From Thermoplasmata archaeon (lineage in GTDB: Archaea > Thermoplasmatota > Thermoplasmata > Lutacidiplasmatales > SKW197): a stretch of 64,000 nt of DNA. The stretch's first letter is position 1. Each line of letters starts with the position of its first letter. A program made the position numbers and the translations under genes. The notes beneath the pieces were generated by a model that saw only the letters and a list, made by a program, of their open reading frames with translations, had not been told where the DNA came from and searched no databases. Shown here piece by piece: positions 17,826-26,449 of this stretch. The stretch spans positions 196,886 to 260,885 of the forward strand of contig JAOAJK010000001.1 of the NCBI GenBank assembly GCA_026414225.1. The letters are read 5' to 3'.

Positions 17826-18746
17826 ATGCAATGCCCACACTGTAAAATGGAAGACAAAGTCGTGAAGAGCGGTGTTAGAAAGAACAAATATGTTACAAAG
17901 CAGCGATACCTTTGCAAACGATGTAACAAGAGATTTATAGAACCAGATGGTTTTCAACACATGTCATATCCAAAGGAAATAGTCGTAAAAGTTTTGCATC
18001 TATATGTGGCGGGTTTATCTCTAAGCAAAATTAGGGAATATGTTTACCAGCACGAGGGATTTCATTTGCGGGACAGTGTGATTGGATACTGGATAAAAAA
18101 ATATGCACATATGCTTTCTACCTTTGAGAAAACGCTGATACCAAAGGTAAAAGGGAGAATACACACGGATGAAGTGTTTGTGAGAGTGGGAACCGACACA
18201 TTTTACTCGATAAATACTATAGATAGTAAGACAAAATATATCCTGGCGACCACTTTCGTTAAGAAAAGAACGAAATTAAGCTGTAGAGTTCATTTCAAAA
18301 AACTAAAAGAAAAGATAGGCGCACAGGTAAAAGAGCGTTGGAAAAAGGAGAGGGATAAACCACAGGAAGAAAGAAAACTCATCACATTCGTATCTGACAA
18401 ATTTGAGGGGTACAAGGATGGCTTCAATCATTATTTCTATCGTTTTGGAAGATTAGTCTTTGGTGTTCCAATTGCTTGCAAGAAGTATGGCCTAAAACAC
18501 AATAACAACCCAATTGAAAGAGAAAATGAAGATATAAAACAACGATACAAAACTATGAGGGGTTTCAAGTCCTTTTCAGGTGGTGAAGCTTTTTTTGAAT
18601 TGAGAAGGATATATCGAAATTTCGTTCATATTCATCCAACACTTAACAAAACTCCTGCTGAAGCCTCTGGAATAACCCTTCCCCTTGGGAGAAACAAATT
18701 CCTGGGAATTATTTTTTTTTTTGATTTTTATTCACCAATAGAGTGA
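17826..18746 (+). CDS. DDE transposase of an insertion sequence (IS6/IS240-like)
   Basis: 306 residues: an N-terminal zinc ribbon (C3, C6, C30, C33), a helix-turn-helix region (AGLSLSKIREYVYQHEGFHLRDSVIGYWIKKY, about 62-93) and a DDE catalytic core with D115 (HTDEV), D191 (VSDKFEGY) and E231 in the NNPIERENEDIKQRYKTMRGF block. The frame is intact, so the element may still be active. The AT-rich composition differs from its neighbours. A TATA-like box (about 17786-17795) precedes it. No convincing terminal inverted repeats were found by eye, so the ends of the element are not defined. Confidence 0.85.
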   Translation: MQCPHCKMEDKVVKSGVRKNKYVTKQRYLCKRCNKRFIEPDGFQHMSYPKEIVVKVLHLYVAGLSLSKIREYVYQHEGFHLRDSVIGYWIKKYAHMLSTFEKTLIPKVKGRIHTDEVFVRVGTDTFYSINTIDSKTKYILATTFVKKRTKLSCRVHFKKLKEKIGAQVKERWKKERDKPQEERKLITFVSDKFEGYKDGFNHYFYRFGRLVFGVPIACKKYGLKHNNNPIERENEDIKQRYKTMRGFKSFSGGEAFFELRRIYRNFVHIHPTLNKTPAEASGITLPLGRNKFLGIIFFFDFYSPIE

Positions 18747-19214
18747 TTGGAAATGCAAGAAGAGTATTCTCACGACTGGAACTCCTTGTGGCTAACCTCT
18801 ACCCCTCGCGGGTATTTGTCTCAGATTATTTCTGGCTTTTTGCATCTCCCTAAATTCGTGGAACATCATTACAAAGAAATCTTTAAGTATTGCACAAGCA
18901 CTACGGTCACTAACATGGATAGTGATTGTGTGAACCACGGAGAGGACATTCAGATAATAAACACTTCTCTGAGATATCCAGATACGGACACAGATGGCAT
19001 TCCTCACATCGTTGAGGCTTACTTCAGCAATGTGTCGTACATAGACAGCAACACACTCTGGCAACACATGATTGTGGACAATGGCTTTTCTGCAACTTCA
19101 ATGTATGAGGGTTTTACTTTTGCCGCCTTCATCAGCTCTTTCCCAGGGATATACTCCTCTACAGCTGGAATTGTCAATCCTTCACTCGCCAGGAACACTC
19201 ACTTGCGGGGGTGA
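18747..19214 (+). pseudogene. Remnant of a surface protein with thrombospondin type 3 repeats, fragment 1
   Basis: The frame holds one recognisable piece: MDSDCVNHGEDI and PDTDTDGIPHIVEAYF, the Asp-rich calcium-binding pattern of type 3 repeats in large archaeal surface proteins. There is no signal peptide, sorting signal or complete domain on either side, and the frame is interrupted. A second fragment of the same kind lies at 19.8-20.2 kb, so both probably come from one gene broken by insertion and deletion beside the transposase. Confidence 0.6.
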
Positions 19215-19788
19215 AAACATTCAAGAAACCATACCAATAATCAAACGATGGTTTCTTATCACATCCATAGAGTATTGGCTATACCTCCCACTCATTTTAT
19301 CTGTTGTCTTAGCTATAATTGCACATCCATTTCCCATACAGACTCTTCCATTAAATATAGATAATTACATCTTACATGCTATATTTTCAATCTTTTTTCC
19401 GTATTACATACTACTACCAAGCCATTTAATACTCTCTTGTAATAGTCTGACCTATATTATGATATATATATTATTCGTGAAAAAAAAGAAAAAATGCACA
19501 ATCAAATTCTTTAAATTACACACTTGGATCACTAGTATATGCTTTATCGTGGCATGTGTTGGATGGGCGTTCTCTCTCATCCTCTTTCCTAATATTCCAC
19601 AATTTTGGAGATTTATTATCAATAATTTTGTTTTAATCATCTACATCCCTGTTTTTTTGTGTCTTGTAGGGTGGATTACATTTTTATTAGGTAGTGTTTA
19701 TACTCTCTACCGCAACGGAAAAAATATATTTAAGATATTAGATATTGATGAAGCACTCACATCGTTGTTCCCTAACCGTGAGGAATAG
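19171..19788 (+). CDS. AT-rich multi-pass membrane ORF of unknown function
   Basis: A frame of about 205 residues with about five hydrophobic segments (LITSIEYWLYLPLILSVVLAIIAH; a second before KKKKKC; then WITSICFIVACVGWAFSLILF and FVLIIYIPVFLCLVGWITFLLG) and a Lys-rich loop. The start is uncertain: TTG 19171 is the first candidate outside the remnant's conserved part. Base composition is clearly richer in A and T than the window, as in the nearby transposase, which suggests foreign origin. No family is recognised. Confidence 0.4.
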   Translation: MSILHSPGTLTCGGENIQETIPIIKRWFLITSIEYWLYLPLILSVVLAIIAHPFPIQTLPLNIDNYILHAIFSIFFPYYILLPSHLILSCNSLTYIMIYILFVKKKKKCTIKFFKLHTWITSICFIVACVGWAFSLILFPNIPQFWRFIINNFVLIIYIPVFLCLVGWITFLLGSVYTLYRNGKNIFKILDIDEALTSLFPNREE

Positions 19789-19790
19789 AA

Positions 19791-20192
19791 ATGAAATACA
19801 AAAAAACGTTTAAGAAAGATAGGAGACGGATGGATCGTATCGACCTTAAGATGTTTATCATTCTGCATAAGAAATCATGGTTTAATTTCTGCATCCAGTT
19901 TCAACCCACTGTCTCAAATCCGCTGAGCAACGACACTGATTCAGACCAGTGGAATGACGGTGCGGAATTCAACTACTGGAAATCGAAGGGCTTTACGGAC
20001 ACCAAAGCCGCAGAATCCTGCAAGACCCCTGATGTCGATGCCGATTCCATCACGGACCACCAGGAAGTCCATGGCTACACGGTCAAAATCATTGCTAGCT
20101 GGGAGAATGACAACAATCCGGTATGCATCGGGTCATCGATCTTCTCCTTTGAACAACAGGAACCAGTCATGAATGTTCACATGGTTACCTGA
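19791..20192 (+). pseudogene. Remnant of a surface protein with type 3 repeats, fragment 2
   Basis: It contains a typical repeat block, SNPLSNDTDSDQWNDGAEF, followed by PDVDADSITDHQEVHGYTVKI, both calcium-binding Asp patterns. The flanking residues do not form a secreted protein, and the frame ends soon after. GC content returns to the window level here, unlike the 19.2-19.8 kb ORF, which fits a host gene split by foreign DNA. Confidence 0.55.
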
Positions 20193-20354
20193 TAATACAC
20201 CTTTCTACATATCAGAACACTTTCCGAACGGCCCTGAATCCGAAGAATTTTGCCTGCTTAAGATAAATATTGAGAGTATTAAGTGAAGGGATAGCTGGAC
20301 AAGCAAAATGAAAATCTACGAATCATGCATCCAGGAATTCCAGGTTTCTGACAC

Positions 20355-21713
20355 TCAGAACTCCGTCACACCCGTGAAATGGAACTTTTCAAGATGAACA
20401 TGCGGGCAGACAGAAACTCCAAAGTCGCCACCGATTATCTTCCGCTCCCTGCTGAGCCCCTTCACCGCTGAAAACGCCTCAACCACATTCTGGGTGAACC
20501 GCAGGTTTTTCACTGGATGCAGAATTTTTCCGTTCTCGATGTAGAAGGTGCCATCCCGCGTCATTCCTGTAAATATTGTCTTCACAGGGTGGATGATGTT
20601 CACATAATGGAACTTTGTCACGAGCAATCCCCTCCTGCAGTTGGCAATCATGTCCTCTACCTTCATCGTGCCTTCCTTCATGAACAGGTTGAGGGGCAGC
20701 GGTCCGACCTCAAATGCACCAGATCCTGGTGGTAGGGCATGCCCTGTGCTCTGCTTCGCTTCCCTGCCTGCAGTGTAGGAATCGTAAACATATCCCTTTG
20801 CCACACCGTTCTCAATTATGTCCACCCTCTGCCTCGGGACGCCTTCAAAGTCAAACGGCATCGGAATACCTGATGGATCGTTTCCGTCATCCCAGATGCT
20901 AACCTTCTCATCCATAATCTTCTTTCCAAGGTTACCGCAGAGGAAGCTCCGCATTTCCTGGACTGCGAGGGCGCCCATGCCCGCATAAGCAAGATACCCC
21001 AGAAGTTCCGCGACCGCAAGGGGTTCAAGAATCACTTCGTATTCGCCTGGCTCAATTTTCTTCGTGTGCAGGCTCCCCACCGCCTTCTCCGCTGCAGTTC
21101 TTGCGACTGCTTCGACATCAATCCTGTTCACATCCATGTGGATCATTTCGCTCCACCCATAGCCCTTCTCGTCGCCTTCATCCGCAATCATGCAAATTCC
21201 AACCTTGGCTCCGGTATGCTTCCCATAAACGGAAACTCCAAGGGTATTTGCGACGCACAGCTCCTGCACGCTGGTGGAAAGCGCCCCGTACGCGAGTGGT
21301 ACTGGACTGTAATTTTCAGCAACTTCAAAAATTTTCTTCACTGCGCGGGCTTTCTCCACTACTGTATGGCTCGCAGTGTCCCTGACGAAGGTTTTAGGTT
21401 TCTTGAGTTTCCCGGTTTTTCCAGGAAGGGAAACAAAGTCGTTTCTATCCTTCTGCAATTTTGCAATTTTTACCGCCCTGTCCACCATCTTTCTCAAACT
21501 CGCGTCGTCCAGCGAGTTCGCCTTCGCGGTGCCTATCTTCTTCCCGAGCACGACCCGCACATCCGCGGTGTAGTTTTCTTCGTACATGTTCTGGTGAATC
21601 TGCGAGTTTGCAAATCTTGTTAGATGGGACCTGTCGCCCATGACCCGCACATCCGCCTGGTCGCACTCCACCATCTTCAGAATTTTTTCCGCAATCTCAA
21701 CTATATCTACCAT
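20355..21713 (-). CDS. tldE: TldE/PmbA, non-catalytic partner of the TldD/TldE protease
   Basis: 452 residues of the TldD/PmbA family without the HExxxH zinc motif, so it is the TldE-type subunit. The C-terminal half has the shared barrel region (GSGAFEVGPLPLNLFMKEG). TldD/TldE form a heterodimeric metalloprotease that trims peptides and, in some bacteria, matures ribosomal peptides or antitoxins. The gene overlaps the end of tldD by seven bases, so the two are co-translated. No peptide-modification genes are nearby. Confidence 0.92.
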   Translation of the reverse strand: MVDIVEIAEKILKMVECDQADVRVMGDRSHLTRFANSQIHQNMYEENYTADVRVVLGKKIGTAKANSLDDASLRKMVDRAVKIAKLQKDRNDFVSLPGKTGKLKKPKTFVRDTASHTVVEKARAVKKIFEVAENYSPVPLAYGALSTSVQELCVANTLGVSVYGKHTGAKVGICMIADEGDEKGYGWSEMIHMDVNRIDVEAVARTAAEKAVGSLHTKKIEPGEYEVILEPLAVAELLGYLAYAGMGALAVQEMRSFLCGNLGKKIMDEKVSIWDDGNDPSGIPMPFDFEGVPRQRVDIIENGVAKGYVYDSYTAGREAKQSTGHALPPGSGAFEVGPLPLNLFMKEGTMKVEDMIANCRRGLLVTKFHYVNIIHPVKTIFTGMTRDGTFYIENGKILHPVKNLRFTQNVVEAFSAVKGLSRERKIIGGDFGVSVCPHVHLEKFHFTGVTEF

Positions 21714-23158
21714 TTGCCCACCCCCACGCGAACATTGTTGAATCTGGTAGGCGAGGTTCCGTGCCCCACACGCATTACCTGCCCTGGCTCACCCTTTCCG
21801 CAGTTCCTCAAACCCCAGAGATGCCAGTATTCCTGGCTGCAGATGGCATCGCAGCTTCTCCAGAATTCATAAGTTATACCCGTGTAAACGCAGTTCTTCA
21901 GCATCTCCTTCAATTCGCCATTCTCTATCCTGTAGCCGACCTCCGTGCCAAACTGGAAGTTGAGACGCCGGTCGTCGATGCTCCAGCTCTTGTTGGTCTC
22001 CACATAGATGCCCTTCTTCGTGTCCTTTATCAGTTCCTCGAATTTCCAGGTGCCTGGAAGCAAATTTATGTTTGTCATCCGGATTATCGGCATACGGTTG
22101 TAGTTGTCCGCCCTCATCGCTCCAGTGCTTTTCTGGCCGAGCTTGGCAGCGGTTTCTCTCGAGGAAAGATAGCCGGCGATTATTCCATTCTTGATTATGT
22201 GGAACCGCTGGGCTTTCACCCCCTCATCATCGTAGCCGAATGTGCCAAGCCCTCCAGGGGTTGTAGCATCGCCCACAATGTTCACGATATCAGAGCCATA
22301 CCTGAACTTGTTCAGTTTTTCAGGGGTCATGAAACTTGTGCCAGCATAACTTGCTTCGTAACCGAAAACCCTGTCGAGTTCGGAGGGATGCCCGCAGGAC
22401 TCGTGGACCTGGAGCACCATCTGGTCCGAGCTTATTATGAGCGTTGTTACCTCGGATGGGCACTGGGCCGCACGGAGCAGCTGCTCCGCCTCCTTTCCCA
22501 CCCTTTCAGCATTCTCCAGCAATTTCAGGTCTTCAAAGAATTCATGTCCTGCCTGCCTGTAATCCCCGCCGAAGGAGGTGGGGTAACTTCTTGTCTGCAT
22601 CTCCCCTGACTCAATTGCAATTGCGGTGATGCCGCCCCCGGTCTCCACAAACCTCTGGCTTATCCTCGCACCTTCAGTGCTCCCGACCAGCTTGTTCTCC
22701 TCCCAGACCTCGCTGTAGCCCATCGTGAGCTTGATTCTGTCGGAAACCCGCATCCGTTTCTCGCAGTCAATAAGGTAGTTGACCCGTTCCTCGGTGGATA
22801 CTGCCCATGGGTCCTTTTTCACATCTGTCTCATACCTTCCAATCGCCGGTTCTTCCGGGCTCAGCACCACTTTTTCTTTTGTGGTGAGGGCTGATGCCCT
22901 TGCGGTTCTCACAGCCAGTTCTGCAATTTTCTTTATTCCCTTCTTTGAGATGTCATTTGTGGATGCGAAACCCCACGCACCGTTCACAAGCACACGGATT
23001 CCGACCCCGATGCTATCGGATATACTTATCACTGGCACTCCGTTTTTCGTGGTTATTCTCTCCGACTTTCTTCCTACAAACCTTACATCACCGTACTCCA
23101 AATTAGCCCTCTCCAGAAGTTTCAGAGCGTAGTCCATTTCAACCTCATGGTTCAACAT
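21707..23158 (-). CDS. tldD: TldD, zinc metalloprotease subunit
   Basis: 483 residues from ATG 23158. The zinc site is HESCGH (HExxxH) within LQVHESCGHPSELDRV, which puts the catalytic subunit here. ATG 23158 fits a leaderless transcript: a TATTTAAG box is centred about 25 bases upstream. Upstream in-frame starts give a long N-terminus unlike the family. It is first in the tldD-tldE operon. Confidence 0.93.
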   Translation of the reverse strand: MLNHEVEMDYALKLLERANLEYGDVRFVGRKSERITTKNGVPVISISDSIGVGIRVLVNGAWGFASTNDISKKGIKKIAELAVRTARASALTTKEKVVLSPEEPAIGRYETDVKKDPWAVSTEERVNYLIDCEKRMRVSDRIKLTMGYSEVWEENKLVGSTEGARISQRFVETGGGITAIAIESGEMQTRSYPTSFGGDYRQAGHEFFEDLKLLENAERVGKEAEQLLRAAQCPSEVTTLIISSDQMVLQVHESCGHPSELDRVFGYEASYAGTSFMTPEKLNKFRYGSDIVNIVGDATTPGGLGTFGYDDEGVKAQRFHIIKNGIIAGYLSSRETAAKLGQKSTGAMRADNYNRMPIIRMTNINLLPGTWKFEELIKDTKKGIYVETNKSWSIDDRRLNFQFGTEVGYRIENGELKEMLKNCVYTGITYEFWRSCDAICSQEYWHLWGLRNCGKGEPGQVMRVGHGTSPTRFNNVRVGVGKW

Positions 23159-23286
23159 GGGCACCACCATGGAATGCCTTAAATAGGAGAAGGTATTTCT
23201 ACTTTTGCATAGGGACGCAAGTGGTTGGTGCTGGCAGATGTGCCAGCGGAATGTGGTGGTCAAAAATGATAACAATAAAACAAAGA

Positions 23287-23391
23287 TTTATATACTTCTT
23301 ATGTATTACTATTCTTGTAGGCAAAATGTATGCACGGCGTAAATAATCACATCTCACGATGACTCACTCTCCCTCCTTTTTTTATTTTTTT
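23287..23391 (+). other. Orphan TATA box followed by a poly-T tract (possible short RNA)
   Basis: TTTATATACTT (23287-23297) is followed at about 80 bases by CCTCC and a run of T (23377-23391), the usual archaeal terminator form. No open frame longer than 6 codons (MYARRK) lies between them. A transcript of about 75 bases is possible. The box also reads as TATA on the minus strand and could instead give tldD a long leader. Confidence 0.25.
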
Positions 23392-23469
23392 GTGGTAAAG
23401 AAGCAGAAGATAATTTCCAATTTCTTGTTATGAGGATTCTTATGGCATAGAAAAACCAAAATAAATTTT

Positions 23470-24426
23470 CTATTTCTTTGAGCAAAGAAGAATTAGCTGG
23501 GCAATGAGGGCTTCAACCTGGATTCTTTCGTTGCTTCCCTCGGACACCCTGAAATCCGTCTCTCCGATTTTCTCGGCGATTTTCACCTTCAGCTCTTCAT
23601 CAATGCTGGACTCTATGATGTATCTGTGCAGGTCCTCCAGGAAATCCTGGGCGCTCATTCCCTGCTCTATCAAAAACTTATCAAGAACATTTTTAGCACC
23701 GTTGAAGTCCTTCTTCATTATGCAATCCAGCATCGCCTTCAGTTCGTCGCCCTTCAATCTGCCTGTCACATGGTAAACGATGTCCATCGTAATCTTTTCT
23801 TCTGTGGCACTGCATGTCTGGAGAATGTTGATTGCCTTTCTGACATCTCCAGTGGCCAGATAGGCGATTGAATCAAGGGCGTCCTCGTCGACCTGAACCT
23901 TCTCCCTTGCAGCGATTTCCTTCAACCTGCCCAGCAGCAAAGGTTTGCTCACGGGTGCAAACCTGAATATTGCACATCTGGATTGTATTGGCTCAATTAT
24001 TTTGGAGGAATAATTGCAGGAAAGGATAAATCTGCAGACCCTGGAATACATCTCCATTGTTCTCCGCAGCGCATTCTGTGCTTCTGGAGTTAATGCATCC
24101 GCCTCATCTAGAAAGATTACCTTGAAACCCACATCCCCCACCGCCGTAACCCTTGCAAATTCTTTTATTTTCCCCCTGACCACAGGAATCCCCCGTTCGT
24201 CTGACGCATTCAGTTCTATGAAGTTGTTCTGCCAGTTCTCCCCGAAAAGCTCCTTTACAAAGGCAAGGGCGCAGGTGGTTTTGCCGGTGCCAGGCGGTCC
24301 AGAGAAGAGCAGGTGCGGCATTGATTTGGAGGCCACATAGCCCTTCAACCTGCTGACCACCTTTTCCTGTCCTATGACCTCGTCAAGTTTCGCAGGTCTG
24401 TATTTTTCTACCCAAATTTCCATCAT
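23470..24426 (-). CDS. rfcS: Replication factor C small subunit
   Basis: A 318-residue AAA+ clamp-loader subunit that loads PCNA onto primed DNA. Seen: Walker A GPPGTGKT (43-50), Walker B FLDEADAL, sensor 1, the SRC motif (IQSRC), and a C-terminal collar domain. PCNA is encoded at 55.8 kb. A TATTTTATTATT box lies about 25 bases upstream, which suggests a leaderless start at one of the two adjacent ATGs (24426 or 24423). The large subunit is not in this window. Confidence 0.96.
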   Translation of the reverse strand: MMEIWVEKYRPAKLDEVIGQEKVVSRLKGYVASKSMPHLLFSGPPGTGKTTCALAFVKELFGENWQNNFIELNASDERGIPVVRGKIKEFARVTAVGDVGFKVIFLDEADALTPEAQNALRRTMEMYSRVCRFILSCNYSSKIIEPIQSRCAIFRFAPVSKPLLLGRLKEIAAREKVQVDEDALDSIAYLATGDVRKAINILQTCSATEEKITMDIVYHVTGRLKGDELKAMLDCIMKKDFNGAKNVLDKFLIEQGMSAQDFLEDLHRYIIESSIDEELKVKIAEKIGETDFRVSEGSNERIQVEALIAQLILLCSKK

Positions 24427-24469
24427 CCATTAGGTGATTATCTCAATAATAAAATACTTTTCTACCAAA

Positions 24470-24605
24470 GCGGTTGTATGTGCTATCAACCCACCCGCGT
24501 GAACACCGGAAGCAAGCCACGAATGGGCACGGGACCCTCCGGATCAGCCAGAGCTGTCAGGTTCAAACCAGCCCTGACAAAACATTGCACACGCTCCCGC
24601 TAACC
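24470..24605. other. GC-rich gap with a 7-bp stem; no gene recognised
   Basis: Two leaderless promoters (rfcS and the CBS gene) face away from each other, and between them is a GC-rich stretch with local pairing: CCGGA with TCCGG, and TGTCAGG (24555-24561) with CCTGACA (24573-24579). No convincing frame or tRNA cloverleaf was found. It could encode a structured RNA or be a regulatory spacer. Confidence 0.25.
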
Positions 24606-24633
24606 TTTTATAGCCCTCCTCCATTCTCGCATC

Positions 24634-25089
24634 ATGGGCAAGCTGTTCAAAGATGAAAAGGTGAGCGAGCACTACCAGAAACTCATAAAAGACCCCAAGT
24701 ATGTCAAACTCGGAAGTTCTCTGAATGCGGTGGCGGATGTGTTTCTGAGCGACCTTAAACGGCGGACCGTGTTCGTTGTGAATGAGAAGATGGAGGTTGT
24801 TGGAGCGGTGATGCTCAGCACGATTCTGAAGCATGTTGCGTACCGCGCGGGTGTGCGTGGCAAGGGCGTTGTCTCCGCAATAAGGTTCTTGAAGGAGGTG
24901 CTGAGCGAGAATGTGGATGATGTGATGCTTCCCGTTGAGACCATTACGCCTGAGGATACAATTGAAAAAGCCCTGATGGTCGTTGTGGAAAAAGGAATCC
25001 TTGACATCCCGGTTGTGGACAAAAACGGAAAGTTAATAGGAGAACTGAATGGTCTTGAGATTCTGGCAGAGGGCAAGAGATTGCTCTAA
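24634..25089 (+). CDS. Two-CBS-domain protein
   Basis: 151 residues made of two CBS motifs (about 20-70, EKMEVVGAVMLSTIL, and about 88-150, DIPVVDKNGKLIGELNGLEIL). CBS pairs bind adenine nucleotides or SAM and regulate partner proteins; no enzyme is fused here, so it probably acts as a separate regulator. A TTTTATAG box lies about 25 bases before the ATG. pdxT follows 23 bases later. Confidence 0.88.
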   Translation: MGKLFKDEKVSEHYQKLIKDPKYVKLGSSLNAVADVFLSDLKRRTVFVVNEKMEVVGAVMLSTILKHVAYRAGVRGKGVVSAIRFLKEVLSENVDDVMLPVETITPEDTIEKALMVVVEKGILDIPVVDKNGKLIGELNGLEILAEGKRLL

Positions 25090-25112
25090 AAGGTTTTCTT
25101 CTGGTTGAGAAA

Positions 25113-25697
25113 ATGAACATTGGTGTGCTTGGTATCCAGGGCGCGGTCTCGGAGCATGTGGAAGCCACGAAAAGGGCAATGGCGGAACTGGGTATTGATG
25201 GAGAGACAATAGTTGTCAAGCGGTTGGAGCAGCTGGAGACGGTCTCTGGCCTGATAATTCCTGGAGGGGAGAGCACCACGATATCTTCGATGCTCAGACG
25301 CACTGGACTCTTTGAGGCTGTGAGGAGAAGGGCGGAGCAGGGCATGGGTATCATGGGCACCTGTGCCGGGGCGATAATGCTTGCAAAGAAAGTGCTTGAG
25401 GGAAATGTGGAAACCCTTGGTCTGATGGACATCGCGGTGAGCAGGAATGCGTATGGCAGGCAGGTGGATTCGTTCGAGGCGGATGTTGAGGTTGCTGGCT
25501 TTGACAGGAAATTCCATGCGGTTTTCATAAGGGCGCCGGTTATCACGGAAGTATGGGGCAGGGCAAAGGTACTGGCAACCGATGGCAGGAACATCATCAT
25601 GGTGGAGCAGGGAAACCATCTTGCACTCACATTTCACCCCGAGCTGACAGGGGACACGAGGATTCACGGGAGATTTCTGAACAACCTCAAAAATTAG
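25113..25697 (+). CDS. pdxT: PdxT, glutaminase subunit of pyridoxal 5'-phosphate synthase
   Basis: 194 residues. It releases ammonia from glutamine and passes it to PdxS, which makes pyridoxal phosphate. The class I glutaminase triad is present: Cys84 in GTCAGA, and His/Glu in FHPELTGD; GGEST (51-55) is also typical. pdxS is not in this window. It is probably co-transcribed with the CBS gene just upstream, which is unusual company for it. Confidence 0.95.
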   Translation: MNIGVLGIQGAVSEHVEATKRAMAELGIDGETIVVKRLEQLETVSGLIIPGGESTTISSMLRRTGLFEAVRRRAEQGMGIMGTCAGAIMLAKKVLEGNVETLGLMDIAVSRNAYGRQVDSFEADVEVAGFDRKFHAVFIRAPVITEVWGRAKVLATDGRNIIMVEQGNHLALTFHPELTGDTRIHGRFLNNLKN

Positions 25698-25703
25698 GGG
25701 CCT

Positions 25704-26441
25704 TCACCCCACATTCACAAACCCGAACCCCAAGCTGTTCCTCTCCCCGAAGCCAGTGTCCAGCCCGAACTCAATTATCTTCCGCTGCACAGCATCCATG
25801 TGGGTCCAGAGAAACTCCCACAAACTACCCGCGGCACCGTAACTCCGGCCTTCTACAACAAACCGCAGGTTCACCTGCTTCCTGAAAACGAACTGTTCAA
25901 ACAAATCGTAGGTCTGGATTTCCGTGCCGTAAAAATCGTTGTATTTCTTTATCAGGTTCTCGCTCACCTGCTTCAGGAACGCTTCAAACGGATATTTGGG
26001 ACGCCAGTACACATACCTCCGTTTCCTCTCCTCCAAGGGAATACAGTACCTGTCGTACAGTTTCTCAGGAATCCGCACGATGACTGGAGTGCTACACTCC
26101 ACCCTGGGTTTCTCTCCGAGCCGGACCTCGAACACCGAGAAATCAGAGAGCTGGAACTGCATCTCCCCAATGTTTATCGCCTCACCTTGCCTCAAACAAT
26201 CACCGATTCCCTTCACCAGTTCGCTGCTCGGCGAGGAGATTATGAAATTCCTCATATCCCCGGCGGCGACACTTTTCTGCGGAAAAATTCCGGAAAAACA
26301 GAAAAACTTGTAGCCAGATTTCTCATGTAGTCCTGGGAAACCGCTCCGTCTTATCAGATCGTAAACAAACCCCTGGAGCTTGTGGCTCTCATTGTTGATT
26401 TCCTGCGATTTGGTTGCCCTCAACCTTAAAATTATTCTCAT
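25704..26441 (-). CDS. cas6: Cas6 CRISPR RNA-processing endonuclease, isolated
   Basis: 245 residues from ATG 26441. The tandem ferredoxin-like layout and the C-terminal glycine-rich loop (GFGERNSLGFGFVNVG) mark Cas6, which cuts repeat RNA into mature guides. N-terminal MRIILRLRATKS and FVYDLIRRSGF match Cas6 too. A GGTGAGG ribosome site precedes the ATG. It follows the glgC-like gene by 8 bases and probably shares its transcript. No other cas gene and no repeat array is in the window, so it may serve an array elsewhere. Confidence 0.85.
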   Translation of the reverse strand: MRIILRLRATKSQEINNESHKLQGFVYDLIRRSGFPGLHEKSGYKFFCFSGIFPQKSVAAGDMRNFIISSPSSELVKGIGDCLRQGEAINIGEMQFQLSDFSVFEVRLGEKPRVECSTPVIVRIPEKLYDRYCIPLEERKRRYVYWRPKYPFEAFLKQVSENLIKKYNDFYGTEIQTYDLFEQFVFRKQVNLRFVVEGRSYGAAGSLWEFLWTHMDAVQRKIIEFGLDTGFGERNSLGFGFVNVG

Positions 26442-26449
26442 GCCCTCAC

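Noticed and set aside
17460-17960. The modifier frame extended to 17960 (166 aa)
   Set aside because: The extra N-terminal 85 residues overlap the divergent transposase promoter and start, have no UFM1-like content and would form an odd hydrophobic leader; GGTGAT and the TATA box point to ATG 17705.
17745-19000. Terminal inverted repeats of the insertion sequence
   Set aside because: No convincing matching ends were found by eye on both sides of the transposase gene.
24540-24590. tRNA-like GGTTCAAACC segment
   Set aside because: The surrounding bases do not form an acceptor stem or a complete cloverleaf, so no tRNA is called.
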